Below, one piece after another: positions 1-5,901 of a stretch of 8,330 nucleotides of DNA (its first letter is position 1; the number at the start of each line of letters is the position of its first letter). The stretch comes from Bacillota bacterium (lineage in GTDB: Bacteria > Bacillota_B > Desulfitobacteriia > Desulfitobacteriales > Desulfitobacteriaceae), in assembly GCA_021779415.1 (NCBI GenBank), contig JAJYAS010000117.1:1-8330 (forward strand), written 5' to 3'. The position numbers were made by a program, and so were the translations under genes. The notes under the pieces were generated by a model. It searched no databases. It was not told where the DNA came from and saw only the letters and a program-made list of their open reading frames with translations.

Positions 1-216
1 TATTTAGCAAAGGGAAAAATGGCTGCTGCAGATGGCCGAATCCAGATTCGAACTTATACTGGACAAGATGGTCAAAAACGCTGGGTTACAGAGGTTATTG
101 CTGAAAATGTCCACCTATTAAGTCCAAGGGACAGTGGGGGCACAGAATCAGCTTCGCCAAATGGAACTAGCTCATTTGGACACGAAGTAAATCTGGATGA
201 TGATATCCCATTTTAA
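1..216 (+). CDS. ssb: Single-stranded DNA-binding protein SSB, C-terminal part (5' end outside window)
   Basis: SSB coats single-stranded DNA during replication, repair and recombination, and recruits partner proteins through its acidic C-terminal tip. The reading frame is open from base 1, giving 71 visible residues. The first in-frame ATG (base 19) is internal, because the residues before it (YLAKGK) belong to the conserved OB-fold. The visible part has the last OB-fold strands (GRIQIRTY, then KRWVTEVIAENVHLL), a short low-complexity linker rich in Ser, Gly and Asn, and the diagnostic tail DDDIPF that binds SSB partners. The linker of roughly 25 residues is short for an SSB. rpsR follows 19 bases after the stop. 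This fits the widespread rpsF–ssb–rpsR operon, with rpsF expected just left of the window. Identity is very secure from the tail, the fold-end motif and the neighbour. Confidence 0.96.
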   Translation, partial: YLAKGKMAAADGRIQIRTYTGQDGQKRWVTEVIAENVHLLSPRDSGGTESASPNGTSSFGHEVNLDDDIPF

Positions 217-235
217 GTAGGGGAGGGTTAACAGT

Positions 236-466
236 ATGAAACGTGAACGCGGACGCCGCCCACGTAAACGGGTGTGCAGTTTTTGTGTTGATAAGGTTGT
301 GTCTATGGATTATAAAGAGACACATAAAGTACGCAAGTATGTTACAGATCGCGGCAAGATATTGCCACGTCGTATTTCCGGAAACTGTGCAATGCATCAG
401 CGCCAAGTGACCTTGGCCATTAAACGGGCTCGTAGTATTGCCTTGTTGCCATATAGTGTTGAGTAG
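236..466 (+). CDS. rpsR: Small ribosomal subunit protein bS18, zinc-ribbon (C+) form
   Basis: bS18 is a 30S platform protein that binds 16S rRNA as a heterodimer with bS6. The 76-residue product has a basic N-terminus, the core [15 protein letters not shown] (residues 35-49) and the conserved ending [12 protein letters not shown]. The ATG at 236 follows a purine-rich GGGGAGGG Shine-Dalgarno. Four potential zinc ligands are present: Cys14 and Cys17 (CSFC), Cys51 and His54 (CAMH). This is the metal-binding C+ version; the Bacillus subtilis protein, as I recall it, lacks the full set. The length is normal. The gene sits directly after ssb and before a strong terminator, so it ends the rpsF–ssb–rpsR transcript. 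The autoregulatory S6:S18 leader, if present, would lie upstream of the window. Confidence 0.98.
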   Translation: MKRERGRRPRKRVCSFCVDKVVSMDYKETHKVRKYVTDRGKILPRRISGNCAMHQRQVTLAIKRARSIALLPYSVE

Positions 467-472
467 AAAAGA

Positions 473-500
473 GGGAGCGAGAGCTCCCTTTTCTATTTTT
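473..500 (+). terminator. Rho-independent terminator after rpsR
   Basis: The stem GGGAGC (473-478) pairs perfectly with GCTCCC (483-488) around a GAGA loop of the GNRA type. It is followed by the T-rich run TTTTCTATTTTT. The stem begins 6 bases after the rpsR stop codon. A-rich bases before the stem can extend pairing with the T-run. This should end the ssb–rpsR transcript and insulate the next operon. Confidence 0.9.
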
Positions 501-584
501 GACTATGGGTATATTTTCATTCAACCGGAGTGCAGGAGATTATAGGTTTATCACGAACTGTATTGGGTAGTGAAGTTTGACTTT

Positions 585-601
585 AGGAGGGGGCAACCCT
601 G
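585..601 (+). promoter_or_regulatory. Shine-Dalgarno AGGAGG pointing to a CTG start codon
   Basis: AGGAGG at 585-590, continuing as GGG to 593, is a near-perfect anti-16S match. Eight bases further on, at 599-601, is a CTG codon in frame with the MazG-like gene. The frame is closed upstream by TAG at 584-586. No ATG, GTG or TTG occurs in this frame before base 719. CTG is therefore the only sensible start that uses this ribosome-binding site, although CTG starts are rare in bacteria. The bases from 501 to 584 show no promoter I trust. Confidence 0.75.
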
Positions 602-910
602 GAAAATATCGAAGTCGATGTTGTTAAAGGTCTAAGGGCCATTGATGAACTAAAGGTCAATTTAATACAGGCACAGTGGCTTATCCAACATGGGACACTA
701 AGTGGCTCTGAGGCGGAGATGATGCAAGGACTGGCGGATCTTGTGGGGATGAGCTACTTGCTTGCAAGACGGTTGGGTTTTGACTTTTCCCGCCTTGATC
801 GCCTGCTTTTACAACGTCTTGAGGGATTAAAAACTACGGATGAGATGAATCTTGAAAAGCAGTGGGGAGATCTAAGCTTACTCTTGAGCTATCTGGCCCC
901 TGAAGACTAA
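599..910 (+). CDS. Short MazG-like family protein, probable CTG start
   Basis: This is a 103-residue all-helical protein. I recognise it as the short clostridial MazG-like family that sits beside rpsR and the DUF2232 gene; I believe this is Pfam PF12643. Evidence is the core LVGMSYLLARRLGFDF (residues 48-63) and the C-terminal QWGDLSLLLSYL, plus gene position. The MazG superfamily hydrolyses nucleoside triphosphates to monophosphates using Mg-binding Glu/Asp residues. Here most expected acidic positions seem missing: the first helix (residues 18-31) has no acidic residue, and the second has GLAD where an ExxD pair is expected, leaving Asp47. Catalytic activity is therefore doubtful. Starting at the first ATG (719) would leave only 63 residues and remove the first helix, so I prefer the CTG at 599 with its strong ribosome-binding site. 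The next gene begins 22 bases after the stop. The actual role is unknown. Confidence 0.8.
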   Translation: MENIEVDVVKGLRAIDELKVNLIQAQWLIQHGTLSGSEAEMMQGLADLVGMSYLLARRLGFDFSRLDRLLLQRLEGLKTTDEMNLEKQWGDLSLLLSYLAPED

Positions 911-932
911 GTTAATAGGAGAATCTGCAAGC

Positions 933-1865
933 ATGTTTTTAAGAGATGATGAGGCTATGAACTATTTAGCTGGGGCTGTCCTTTTAACCTTTCCATGGGT
1001 GGGAGTCTCTTGGGGAACATGGGGTGTTGTTTGGGAAATACTTATGTTACTCGCTCTGTTTTTGTTCGGCCGTCGCAGAGGATTGCTGGTAACAACGGTG
1101 CTGGTGTTGATTGGGTATGTCGCACCCTTGATAGTTTTGGGCGGAACGGCCTTTAATCAGATGACCCTAGTTCCCCTAGCGGGGTTAATGGGTGTTCTTG
1201 GGTGGCAGAGGCATTGGCGGGTGCGCGTGACTTTCTTTTGGAGTGCAATGGTTGCAGCAATTTTAGCGGTCATTCCGACTCTGTCTTTTCTAGGGCAAGG
1301 TTTTGATTCTAAAACCGTTAGCGACATGATAAATTTGGCAGTTCAGCAATATAAGGCTTCCGGGTTGCTTGCAGTGATACAACAACAAGGAATTTCAGAA
1401 GTGCAATTCCGAGATTCCCTGCAACAAGTTATTCATTTTTATGGTTTAATTATACCTGCACTGTCTGTGATCGTCGCTTTAGCTGAGTACGGATTAGTTT
1501 TTTATAGTGTGAGTCGCTGGTTTAGAGATGAAGGGCGGATTCCGTTCACCCGTTGGCGCTTGCCTTGGTATGCAGTTTGGGGTGGAATTTTGGGGATCGT
1601 CTTCTATCTTTTAGGAGATCAATTTTCTTGGACTGTGCTTAGCGGACTTGGAATTAACTTGATGGTTGTTTACGGTGCATTGACTTTGGTCTTAGGAATT
1701 TCTGTGTATCTGTATTTGTTGCAGTCGCCGAAGATTCCTCGCGTTCTTAAATTCACGTTAATCTTGACGAGTTTCGTTTATTTCTTTTTCAGTCTAGTTA
1801 GTATTATGATGTTTGGGCTGTTTGATTTAGTGTTTAATTTTCGACGCCTACCGGAAGAATCATAA
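933..1865 (+). CDS. DUF2232 (YybS-like) polytopic membrane protein
   Basis: This 310-residue, very hydrophobic integral membrane protein has no assigned biochemical function. About eight membrane segments can be drawn, roughly at residues 11-29, 31-46, 52-70, 76-90, 99-120, 168-190, 211-228, 235-260 and 271-300; the first two and the last two could merge or split differently. Between segments five and six is a soluble, Gln-rich loop (about 121-165). Residues 195-211 (RWFRDEGRIPFTRWRLP) resemble the conserved polar loop of DUF2232 proteins. The family's usual place, between rpsR and rplI and often beside gdpP, supports the call. The start at 933 has AGGAGA at 917-922 with a 10-base spacer; an in-frame ATG at 957 (residue 9) is a possible alternative. 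The family is sometimes compared to ECF-type transporter membrane components, which I cannot confirm from this sequence. rplI starts only 12 bases downstream. Confidence 0.87.
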   Translation: MFLRDDEAMNYLAGAVLLTFPWVGVSWGTWGVVWEILMLLALFLFGRRRGLLVTTVLVLIGYVAPLIVLGGTAFNQMTLVPLAGLMGVLGWQRHWRVRVTFFWSAMVAAILAVIPTLSFLGQGFDSKTVSDMINLAVQQYKASGLLAVIQQQGISEVQFRDSLQQVIHFYGLIIPALSVIVALAEYGLVFYSVSRWFRDEGRIPFTRWRLPWYAVWGGILGIVFYLLGDQFSWTVLSGLGINLMVVYGALTLVLGISVYLYLLQSPKIPRVLKFTLILTSFVYFFFSLVSIMMFGLFDLVFNFRRLPEES

Positions 1866-1877
1866 GGGGGAATTCAC

Positions 1878-2324
1878 ATGAAAGTTATTCTTCAAGCAGA
1901 TGTTAAAGGTACGGGTAAAAAGGGGCAGGTCTATGAAGTTGCTGACGGGTATGCGCGGAACTTCCTTTTCCCTAAAAAGTTAGCGATTGAAGCCACTACC
2001 GGAAATATTCAGGATATCTCTCATAAGAAAGCGGTTGAAGATCGTCGCAAGGTAAAGGAAAAAGAAGATGCTCTTCAATTAGCTGGTAAACTAAATGCCC
2101 TCCAGATTGAAGTCAAGACGAAGACCGGCGAAGGCGGGCGTTTGTTTGGCTCCGTAACAAGTAAAGAAATTGCCGATGCTTTAAAAAAGCAGCATGGTGT
2201 AGAAGTGGATAAACGTAAATTGGATTTAAAAGAACCGATTAAGGCTCTAGGAAGTTATGAGGTTCATGTTAAAGTCCACCCTGAAGTGATAGCGAAGCTT
2301 CAGGTACATGTTTCTGCAATATAA
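1878..2324 (+). CDS. rplI: Large ribosomal subunit protein bL9
   Basis: bL9 binds 23S rRNA near the L1 stalk, reaches out from the 50S subunit and helps maintain reading frame. The 148-residue product has the usual length and layout. The N-terminal RNA-binding domain carries the family signature ([20 protein letters not shown], residues 13-32). A long Lys/Glu-rich connecting helix covers about 45-75. The C-terminal domain begins at [19 protein letters not shown] (about 84-102). The ATG follows a GGGGG Shine-Dalgarno (1866-1870) with a 7-base spacer, 12 bases after the DUF2232 stop, so the two genes are almost certainly translated from one mRNA. The neighbours rpsR upstream and dnaB downstream match the ancestral Firmicutes order. 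Confidence 0.98.
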   Translation: MKVILQADVKGTGKKGQVYEVADGYARNFLFPKKLAIEATTGNIQDISHKKAVEDRRKVKEKEDALQLAGKLNALQIEVKTKTGEGGRLFGSVTSKEIADALKKQHGVEVDKRKLDLKEPIKALGSYEVHVKVHPEVIAKLQVHVSAI

Positions 2325-2344
2325 CGAACCACGAACCACGAAAG
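2324..2344 (+). repeat. Short tandem heptamer repeat between rplI and lonC
   Basis: Two exact copies of ACGAACC (2324-2330 and 2331-2337) are followed by a third, diverged copy ACGAAAG (2338-2344). The array begins on the last base of the rplI stop codon and ends in the lonC ribosome-binding site. It fills most of the 30-base gap. No function is known to me, and it may simply be slippage in a spacer. Confidence 0.6.
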
Positions 2345-2353
2345 GGGACCCCT
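2343..2353 (+). promoter_or_regulatory. lonC ribosome-binding site inside a symmetric AGGGG-A-CCCCT element
   Basis: The only plausible Shine-Dalgarno for lonC is GGGG at 2344-2347, 7 bases before the ATG at 2355. It is immediately followed by CCCC, so the 11 bases are an exact inverted repeat about a central A. In RNA this could form a 4-bp AGGG/CCCT stem with a 3-base loop that hides the ribosome-binding site. Whether such a tight hairpin lowers lonC translation is inference only. Confidence 0.45.
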
Positions 2354-2354
2354 G

Positions 2355-4259
2355 ATGAAAGGGATTTTGGCAAAATGGTTAAATCATACGAATCTGGTTG
2401 ATCGGTTGCACGATGAGGAAGAGTGGGGCCGAGAAGTTGAGGCTCTCTATGTATTGCTTTCAAATTATTATGGAACAGACAAGCTTGTTCTCAAGGCTAG
2501 CAAATTGGAAGCACTCAAGCTGATGCGTTCGGATCTACTCGTGGAACGCGTTGCCGGATTACGCAAAATTGTCTCTGATGATCCAACGAGTCAGGCTATC
2601 CCGGAAATGATGGAAATACCGCAACTTTTAGATGAAATAGAGGAACAAATTGCAGAGCTTATTGCCAGGCGCTCTGTAGAAGAGCGCCTGGAACGTGTCG
2701 TTTCGGAAAAGATGCAGGAACGGCATGAAGATTATGTCAAAGAAATTAAAATTCAGGTTCTTCAAGAGACAGCCGGACCAGAAAATGCACAAACACTCAA
2801 GAAGTTAGCCATCCTCGAAAAGATGAATACCGTTTCCCTAAAGCATTCGGCGTCTGATGTCTTGCGTCCACAAAGTGTGACAGAAATCATAGGGCAAGAA
2901 AGTGCTATGCAAGCTCTCTTGGCCAAGTTGGCGACTCCTTACCCCCAACACATTTTAATGTACGGTCCCCCAGGAGTCGGTAAGACTTCGGCAGCTCGGG
3001 TCGCTTTGGAAGCGGTGAAAAGCCATTCCCATTCCCCCTTTGCTGGAGAAGCGCCTTTTATCGAAGTTGATGGAACGACATTACGATGGGATCCTCGGGA
3101 TGTAACCAATCCTCTTTTGGGATCCGTTCATGATCCGATCTACCAGGGGGCAAAGCACGATTTAGCAGATACCGGGATTCCTGAGCCCAAAACTGGGCTA
3201 GTAACCGAGGCTCACGGCGGGATACTGTTCATTGATGAAATAGGGGAAATGGATTCCTTGCTTTTAAATAAATTGCTCAAGGTACTTGAAGATCGGCGGG
3301 TATCCTTTGATTCTTCGTATTATGATCCGGGTAATCCCCAGGTTCCTCTGTGGATTAAGAAACTCTTTGATGAGGGGGCACCTGCTGATTTTGTTCTCAT
3401 TGGAGCTACAACAAGAGATCCTGCAGAACTCAATCCGGCCCTTCGTTCTCGCTGTTCAGAAGTCTACTTTGAACCGCTCGAACCAGGTGATGTCCAGCAT
3501 ATCATACGGCAAGCCGCCAATAAACTCGGGGTGGATCTGGAGGACAATGTCCCCGAAATAATCAGTGACTATGTAATCGAGGGCCGGAAAGCGAATAGTA
3601 TCCTTACGGATGCCTACGGTCTAGCAAGGTATCGTAATCCGGATCAAGATGCAGTAAGGGTGTCGAGTGCCGATGTTTATGAGGTGTTGCACTTGGCCCG
3701 CCTCACCCCGTATGTTTTTCGCAAGGTTCAACCTGGTTTGGAAATCGGGAGAATCTTGGGGTTGGGTGTAGCAGGATTTTTGGGCTCTGTTTTGGAGATT
3801 GAGGCGATTATCTTTGCTGGAAGGGATGGCAAAGGAACGGTTCGGTTTAATGAAACAGCGGGAAGTATGGCCAGAGATGCTGTATTTAATGCCACCGCGG
3901 TCATACGTGATCTGACAGGTGAGGATTTACGCGATTTTGATGTGCATGTAAATGTGGTCGGAGGGGCAAAAATTGACGGTCCTTCGGCAGGGCTGGCTAC
4001 CACCCTCGCCATCTATAGTGCCCTAAAAAATCAACCATTACGTCAAGATGTTGCCGTCACAGGGGAGATTTCCATTCAGGGTAAGGTCAAACCAGTGGGC
4101 GGTATCTACGAAAAGATTTTTGGAGCTAAGCAAGTTGACGTTCGTAAGGTTTTAATCCCACTTGAAAATATGGCAGATGTACCTCAGAGTTTGCAAGGCA
4201 TTGAAGTGGTGGGAGTAGGCACAATTGAAGAGGCTATGCACCATGTTTTTCAACAATGA
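2355..4259 (+). CDS. lonC: Lon-family AAA+ protease, LonC type
   Basis: This cytoplasmic ATP-dependent serine protease has 634 residues. Unlike LonA, it lacks the large N-terminal substrate-binding domain. Instead it has a helical, charged N-terminus (about 1-165, with likely coiled coil around 90-135). The AAA+ module has Walker A GPPGVGKT (204-211), Walker B ILFIDE (290-295), sensor-1 GATT (350-353), candidate arginine fingers in PALRSR (361-366) and a sensor-2-like GRKANS (410-415). The C-terminal Lon protease domain (about 462-634) has the nucleophile Ser544 in DGPSAG and the catalytic Lys587 in GGIYEK. All key residues are present, so it should be an active, ATP-driven enzyme. LonC is typical of endospore formers, and I recall the family model name as spore_lon_C. 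The gene sits between rplI and dnaB with short gaps (30 and 50 bases). No separate promoter was evident in either gap. Its substrates are unknown. Confidence 0.94.
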   Translation: MKGILAKWLNHTNLVDRLHDEEEWGREVEALYVLLSNYYGTDKLVLKASKLEALKLMRSDLLVERVAGLRKIVSDDPTSQAIPEMMEIPQLLDEIEEQIAELIARRSVEERLERVVSEKMQERHEDYVKEIKIQVLQETAGPENAQTLKKLAILEKMNTVSLKHSASDVLRPQSVTEIIGQESAMQALLAKLATPYPQHILMYGPPGVGKTSAARVALEAVKSHSHSPFAGEAPFIEVDGTTLRWDPRDVTNPLLGSVHDPIYQGAKHDLADTGIPEPKTGLVTEAHGGILFIDEIGEMDSLLLNKLLKVLEDRRVSFDSSYYDPGNPQVPLWIKKLFDEGAPADFVLIGATTRDPAELNPALRSRCSEVYFEPLEPGDVQHIIRQAANKLGVDLEDNVPEIISDYVIEGRKANSILTDAYGLARYRNPDQDAVRVSSADVYEVLHLARLTPYVFRKVQPGLEIGRILGLGVAGFLGSVLEIEAIIFAGRDGKGTVRFNETAGSMARDAVFNATAVIRDLTGEDLRDFDVHVNVVGGAKIDGPSAGLATTLAIYSALKNQPLRQDVAVTGEISIQGKVKPVGGIYEKIFGAKQVDVRKVLIPLENMADVPQSLQGIEVVGVGTIEEAMHHVFQQ

Positions 4260-4294
4260 GAGTTTAACAGCAAATATAGAGAGCAAGCATGACC

Positions 4295-4312
4295 GGGAGG
4301 AGAGAGGACATG
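4295..4312 (+). promoter_or_regulatory. Shine-Dalgarno GGGAGGAG that fixes the dnaB start
   Basis: GGGAGGAG (4295-4302) lies 7 bases before the ATG at 4310. An in-frame ATG at 4289 would put this ribosome-binding site inside the coding region. It would also add seven residues (MTGRRED) not expected in DnaB. The downstream ATG, giving MELLKVPPHN, is therefore the start I chose. Confidence 0.85.
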
Positions 4313-5644
4313 GAACTACTAAAAGTTCCACCACATAATTTAGAGGCCGAACAAGCGGTCTTAGGAGCGGTTATGCTCGAGCCGGAGGCTGGTAGTTCTG
4401 TCTTTGAAATGCTTCAACCGGAAGATTTTTATAGAGATAATCACCGTTTGATTTTTTCCGCGTTGCGTGATCTCTTCGAAAAGGGCGATCCGATTGATCT
4501 TGTCAGTGTCGCCGAGAGTTTGCGTCAGCAGGGGCGCCTGGAACAGGTCGGGGGGATCGCGACGATCTCGGAAATCGCTCGTTCTGTCCCTTCAGCGGCT
4601 AATGTTGATTATTATGCAAAACTGGTGACAGAAAAGGCTCTCCTTCGTCAGCTTATTCGGGCGACAAGCAGTATCCTAGAACGGGGATATGAACCAGGAG
4701 AAGAGGCACGAGGTCTGCTAGAAGAAGCTGAAAAGCTTATTTTGGACCTTTCTCGACGGCGTGTTCAGGATGGCTATAGCTTTATACGGGACGTTCTCTT
4801 AGAAACGTTTGAAAAAATTGAGTATCTCTATGCCCATAAAGGGAATCTGACGGGAGTTCCCACTTTTTTCACAGAATTGGATAGGATGACATCGGGTTGG
4901 CAGCCTTCTGATCTGATTATTATCGCTGCCCGGCCTTCTATGGGAAAAACAGCTATGGTTCTAAATATGGCTCAAAATGCAGCAGTTCGAGCCAAGGTGC
5001 CTGTTGCTATTTTTAGCTTGGAAATGTCTAAAGAACAACTGGTGCAACGGATGCTTTGCGGGGAAGCAATGGTTGATCAACAGCGAGTGAGAACCGGAGA
5101 ATTGCTCGATGCAGATTGGCCGAAACTGACGCGTGCAGTCGGTCCCCTCTCAGATGCTCCGATATTTATCGACGATACAGTAGGAATTTCCTTGGCTGAG
5201 CTTCGTTCAAAGGCTCGCCGTTTAAAGATGGAACATAATCTGGGGATGGTTATTATTGACTATCTGCAGTTATTGTCGGTGGGAAAAAAGACAGAGAGCA
5301 GACAGCAAGAGGTGGCCCAAATTTCCAGAACTCTTAAAGGGCTTGCTCGTGAACTTCGGATCCCGGTCGTCGCCTTATCCCAACTCAATCGGGGGGTTGA
5401 ACAACGCCAGGATAAACGGCCTATTATGTCAGATTTGTTAGAGTCGGGGGCAATTGAAGCGGATGCAGATGTGATTTCATTTATTTATCGGGATGAGTAT
5501 TACAATTCTGAATCAGAGAAAAAAGGCATTGCCGAGTTGATTATTGCCAAACATCGCAACGGTCCAGTAGGTACTGTTGAGTTGGGCTTTCTAAAAGAAT
5601 TTACTAAATTTGTGAACCTGGATCGACAACATCAAACGGCTTAA
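4310..5644 (+). CDS. dnaB: Replicative DNA helicase DnaB (DnaC of Bacillus subtilis)
   Basis: DnaB is the hexameric 5'-3' helicase that unwinds DNA at the replication fork and interacts with primase and the helicase loader. The 444-residue product is a normal length. The N-terminal domain (about 5-105) opens with the typical PPHNLEAEQAVLGA and contains the DFYRDNHRLIF motif. A helical linker follows (about 125-175), then the RecA-like ATPase domain from TGVPTFFTELD (181-191). Motifs seen are Walker A in ARPSMGKT (207-214), catalytic Glu238 in SLEMS, Walker B IIDYLQLL with Asp317, the DnaB-family segment SDLLESGAIEADADVISFIY (374-393) and the KHRNG segment (414-418) with the likely arginine finger. 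There is no intein in the ATPase motifs, where DnaB genes often carry one. Phe186 stands where TGVPTGF usually has Gly, a small deviation. It is the last gene before a terminator. Confidence 0.98.
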   Translation: MELLKVPPHNLEAEQAVLGAVMLEPEAGSSVFEMLQPEDFYRDNHRLIFSALRDLFEKGDPIDLVSVAESLRQQGRLEQVGGIATISEIARSVPSAANVDYYAKLVTEKALLRQLIRATSSILERGYEPGEEARGLLEEAEKLILDLSRRRVQDGYSFIRDVLLETFEKIEYLYAHKGNLTGVPTFFTELDRMTSGWQPSDLIIIAARPSMGKTAMVLNMAQNAAVRAKVPVAIFSLEMSKEQLVQRMLCGEAMVDQQRVRTGELLDADWPKLTRAVGPLSDAPIFIDDTVGISLAELRSKARRLKMEHNLGMVIIDYLQLLSVGKKTESRQQEVAQISRTLKGLARELRIPVVALSQLNRGVEQRQDKRPIMSDLLESGAIEADADVISFIYRDEYYNSESEKKGIAELIIAKHRNGPVGTVELGFLKEFTKFVNLDRQHQTA

Positions 5645-5651
5645 TTATTTT

Positions 5652-5685
5652 TCCCCTTGCCTATACGTAGGTTAGGGGATTTTTT
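5652..5685 (+). terminator. Rho-independent terminator after dnaB
   Basis: CCCCTTGCCTA (5653-5663) pairs with TAGGTTAGGGG (5668-5678) around a TACG loop, with one T-T mismatch and one G-U pair. T5652 and A5679 can extend the stem. A run of six T's follows (5680-5685). The hairpin starts 8 bases after the dnaB stop and should end the rplI–lonC–dnaB transcript. A T-run just before the stem (5648-5652) pairs only partly on the other side, so function in the reverse direction is doubtful. Confidence 0.87.
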
Positions 5686-5707
5686 AGTCTTATTTTTGTC
5701 TATTTGG

Positions 5708-5736
5708 CATTATAATTATGTTTATAAACTATAATG
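5708..5736. other. AT-rich dyad with two TATAAT hexamers
   Basis: CATTATA (5708-5714) and TATAATG (5730-5736) form a 7-base inverted repeat. Between them lies the perfect palindrome GTTTATAAAC (5720-5729), whose centre is offset from the outer one. TATAAT occurs at 5711 and 5730, but I find no -35 hexamer at 16-18 bases for either. It could be an upstream promoter element, a weak extra promoter or chance AT richness. It lies in the 254-base gap between dnaB and the oxidoreductase gene, just upstream of the PurR-box-like sites. Confidence 0.3.
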
Positions 5737-5754
5737 TCGAACAAAAGGAGAAGA

Positions 5755-5767
5755 AAAGTCGAATGTT
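5755..5767 (+). promoter_or_regulatory. Weak candidate upstream PurR box
   Basis: AAAGTCGAATGTT agrees with the PurR-box consensus AWWWCCGAACWWT at 9 of 13 positions, including the CGAA core. It lies in the opposite orientation to the strong box at 5786-5798, separated by 18 bases. Bacillus PurR binds paired, inverted boxes about 16-17 bases apart, so this is the best-placed partner. A better-matching site (5733-5745, 10 of 13) is 40 bases away, which seems too far. Alone, this site would not be called. Confidence 0.35.
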
Positions 5768-5785
5768 TTATGTATATTTTCAATG

Positions 5786-5798
5786 AATGTTCGGTTAT
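5786..5798 (-). promoter_or_regulatory. Candidate PurR operator (PurBox), exact consensus match
   Basis: Read on the minus strand, these 13 bases are ATAACCGAACATT, which matches the PurBox consensus AWWWCCGAACWWT at all 13 positions. The site ends 4 bases before the -35 hexamer of the promoter reading into the oxidoreductase and purB genes. That is a sensible place for PurR, which in Bacillus represses purine genes when PRPP is low. The match is seen in the sequence; that a PurR protein exists in this organism and acts here is inference, supported by purB being downstream. Confidence 0.65.
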
Positions 5799-5802
5799 TG
5801 GA

Positions 5803-5831
5803 TTGACAAGGAGGAAGAGGATTGTTAAGAT
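5803..5831 (+). promoter_or_regulatory. Sigma-A-type promoter for the oxidoreductase–purB unit
   Basis: The -35 hexamer TTGACA (5803-5808) is a perfect consensus. A 17-base spacer separates it from TAAGAT (5826-5831), which matches the -10 consensus at 4 of 6 positions. Transcription would begin near 5838, leaving a leader of about 60 bases before the TTG start at 5899. I see no riboswitch or attenuator in that leader. The candidate PurR box abuts the promoter upstream. Confidence 0.7.
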
Positions 5832-5884
5832 GAAATTGTTTGTGACTGAATGAGGTACTACGTGTATTGTTAAATAACGGCTCT

Positions 5885-5901
5885 AGGAGGAGATACAATT
5901 G
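5885..5901 (+). promoter_or_regulatory. Shine-Dalgarno AGGAGGAG before a TTG start
   Basis: AGGAGGAG (5885-5892) lies 6 bases before the TTG at 5899. Translation from this TTG gives MKHEVDVLIIGAGPAG, with the dinucleotide-binding motif at the normal distance from the N-terminus. This confirms the non-ATG start. Confidence 0.9.

Noticed and set aside
499..560. Promoter for the MazG-like operon: TTGACT at 499-504, and a sigma-H-like pair near 532-540 and 552-560
   Set aside because: TTGACT has no -10 hexamer at 16-18 bases and overlaps the terminator T-run. The sigma-H-like pair fits the -35 well but the -10 poorly. Neither is strong enough to call, so the operon's promoter remains unknown.
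3728..4012. Minus-strand open frame of 94 codons inside lonC, and similar open frames inside rpsR, dnaB, the oxidoreductase gene and purB
   Set aside because: They lie opposite well-conserved coding sequence, have low-complexity Ser/Pro/Thr-rich products without recognisable domains, and lack convincing ribosome-binding sites.
4289..4309. ATG at 4289 as an earlier dnaB start
   Set aside because: It adds seven residues not expected in DnaB, and the strong GGGAGGAG ribosome-binding site lies after it, correctly spaced for the ATG at 4310.
5733..5745. CGAAC-containing site (10 of 13 matches) as the partner PurR box
   Set aside because: It is 40 bases from the strong box, much further than the 16-17 bases known for PurR pairs. 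The weaker site at 5755-5767 is better placed.
5763..5786. Tiny ORFs of seven codons at 5763-5786 and 5830-5853 as leader peptides
   Set aside because: Ribosome-binding sites are 12-14 bases away, the peptides carry no run of regulatory codons, and no attenuator hairpin pair follows. The first also overlaps the PurR-box region upstream of the promoter.
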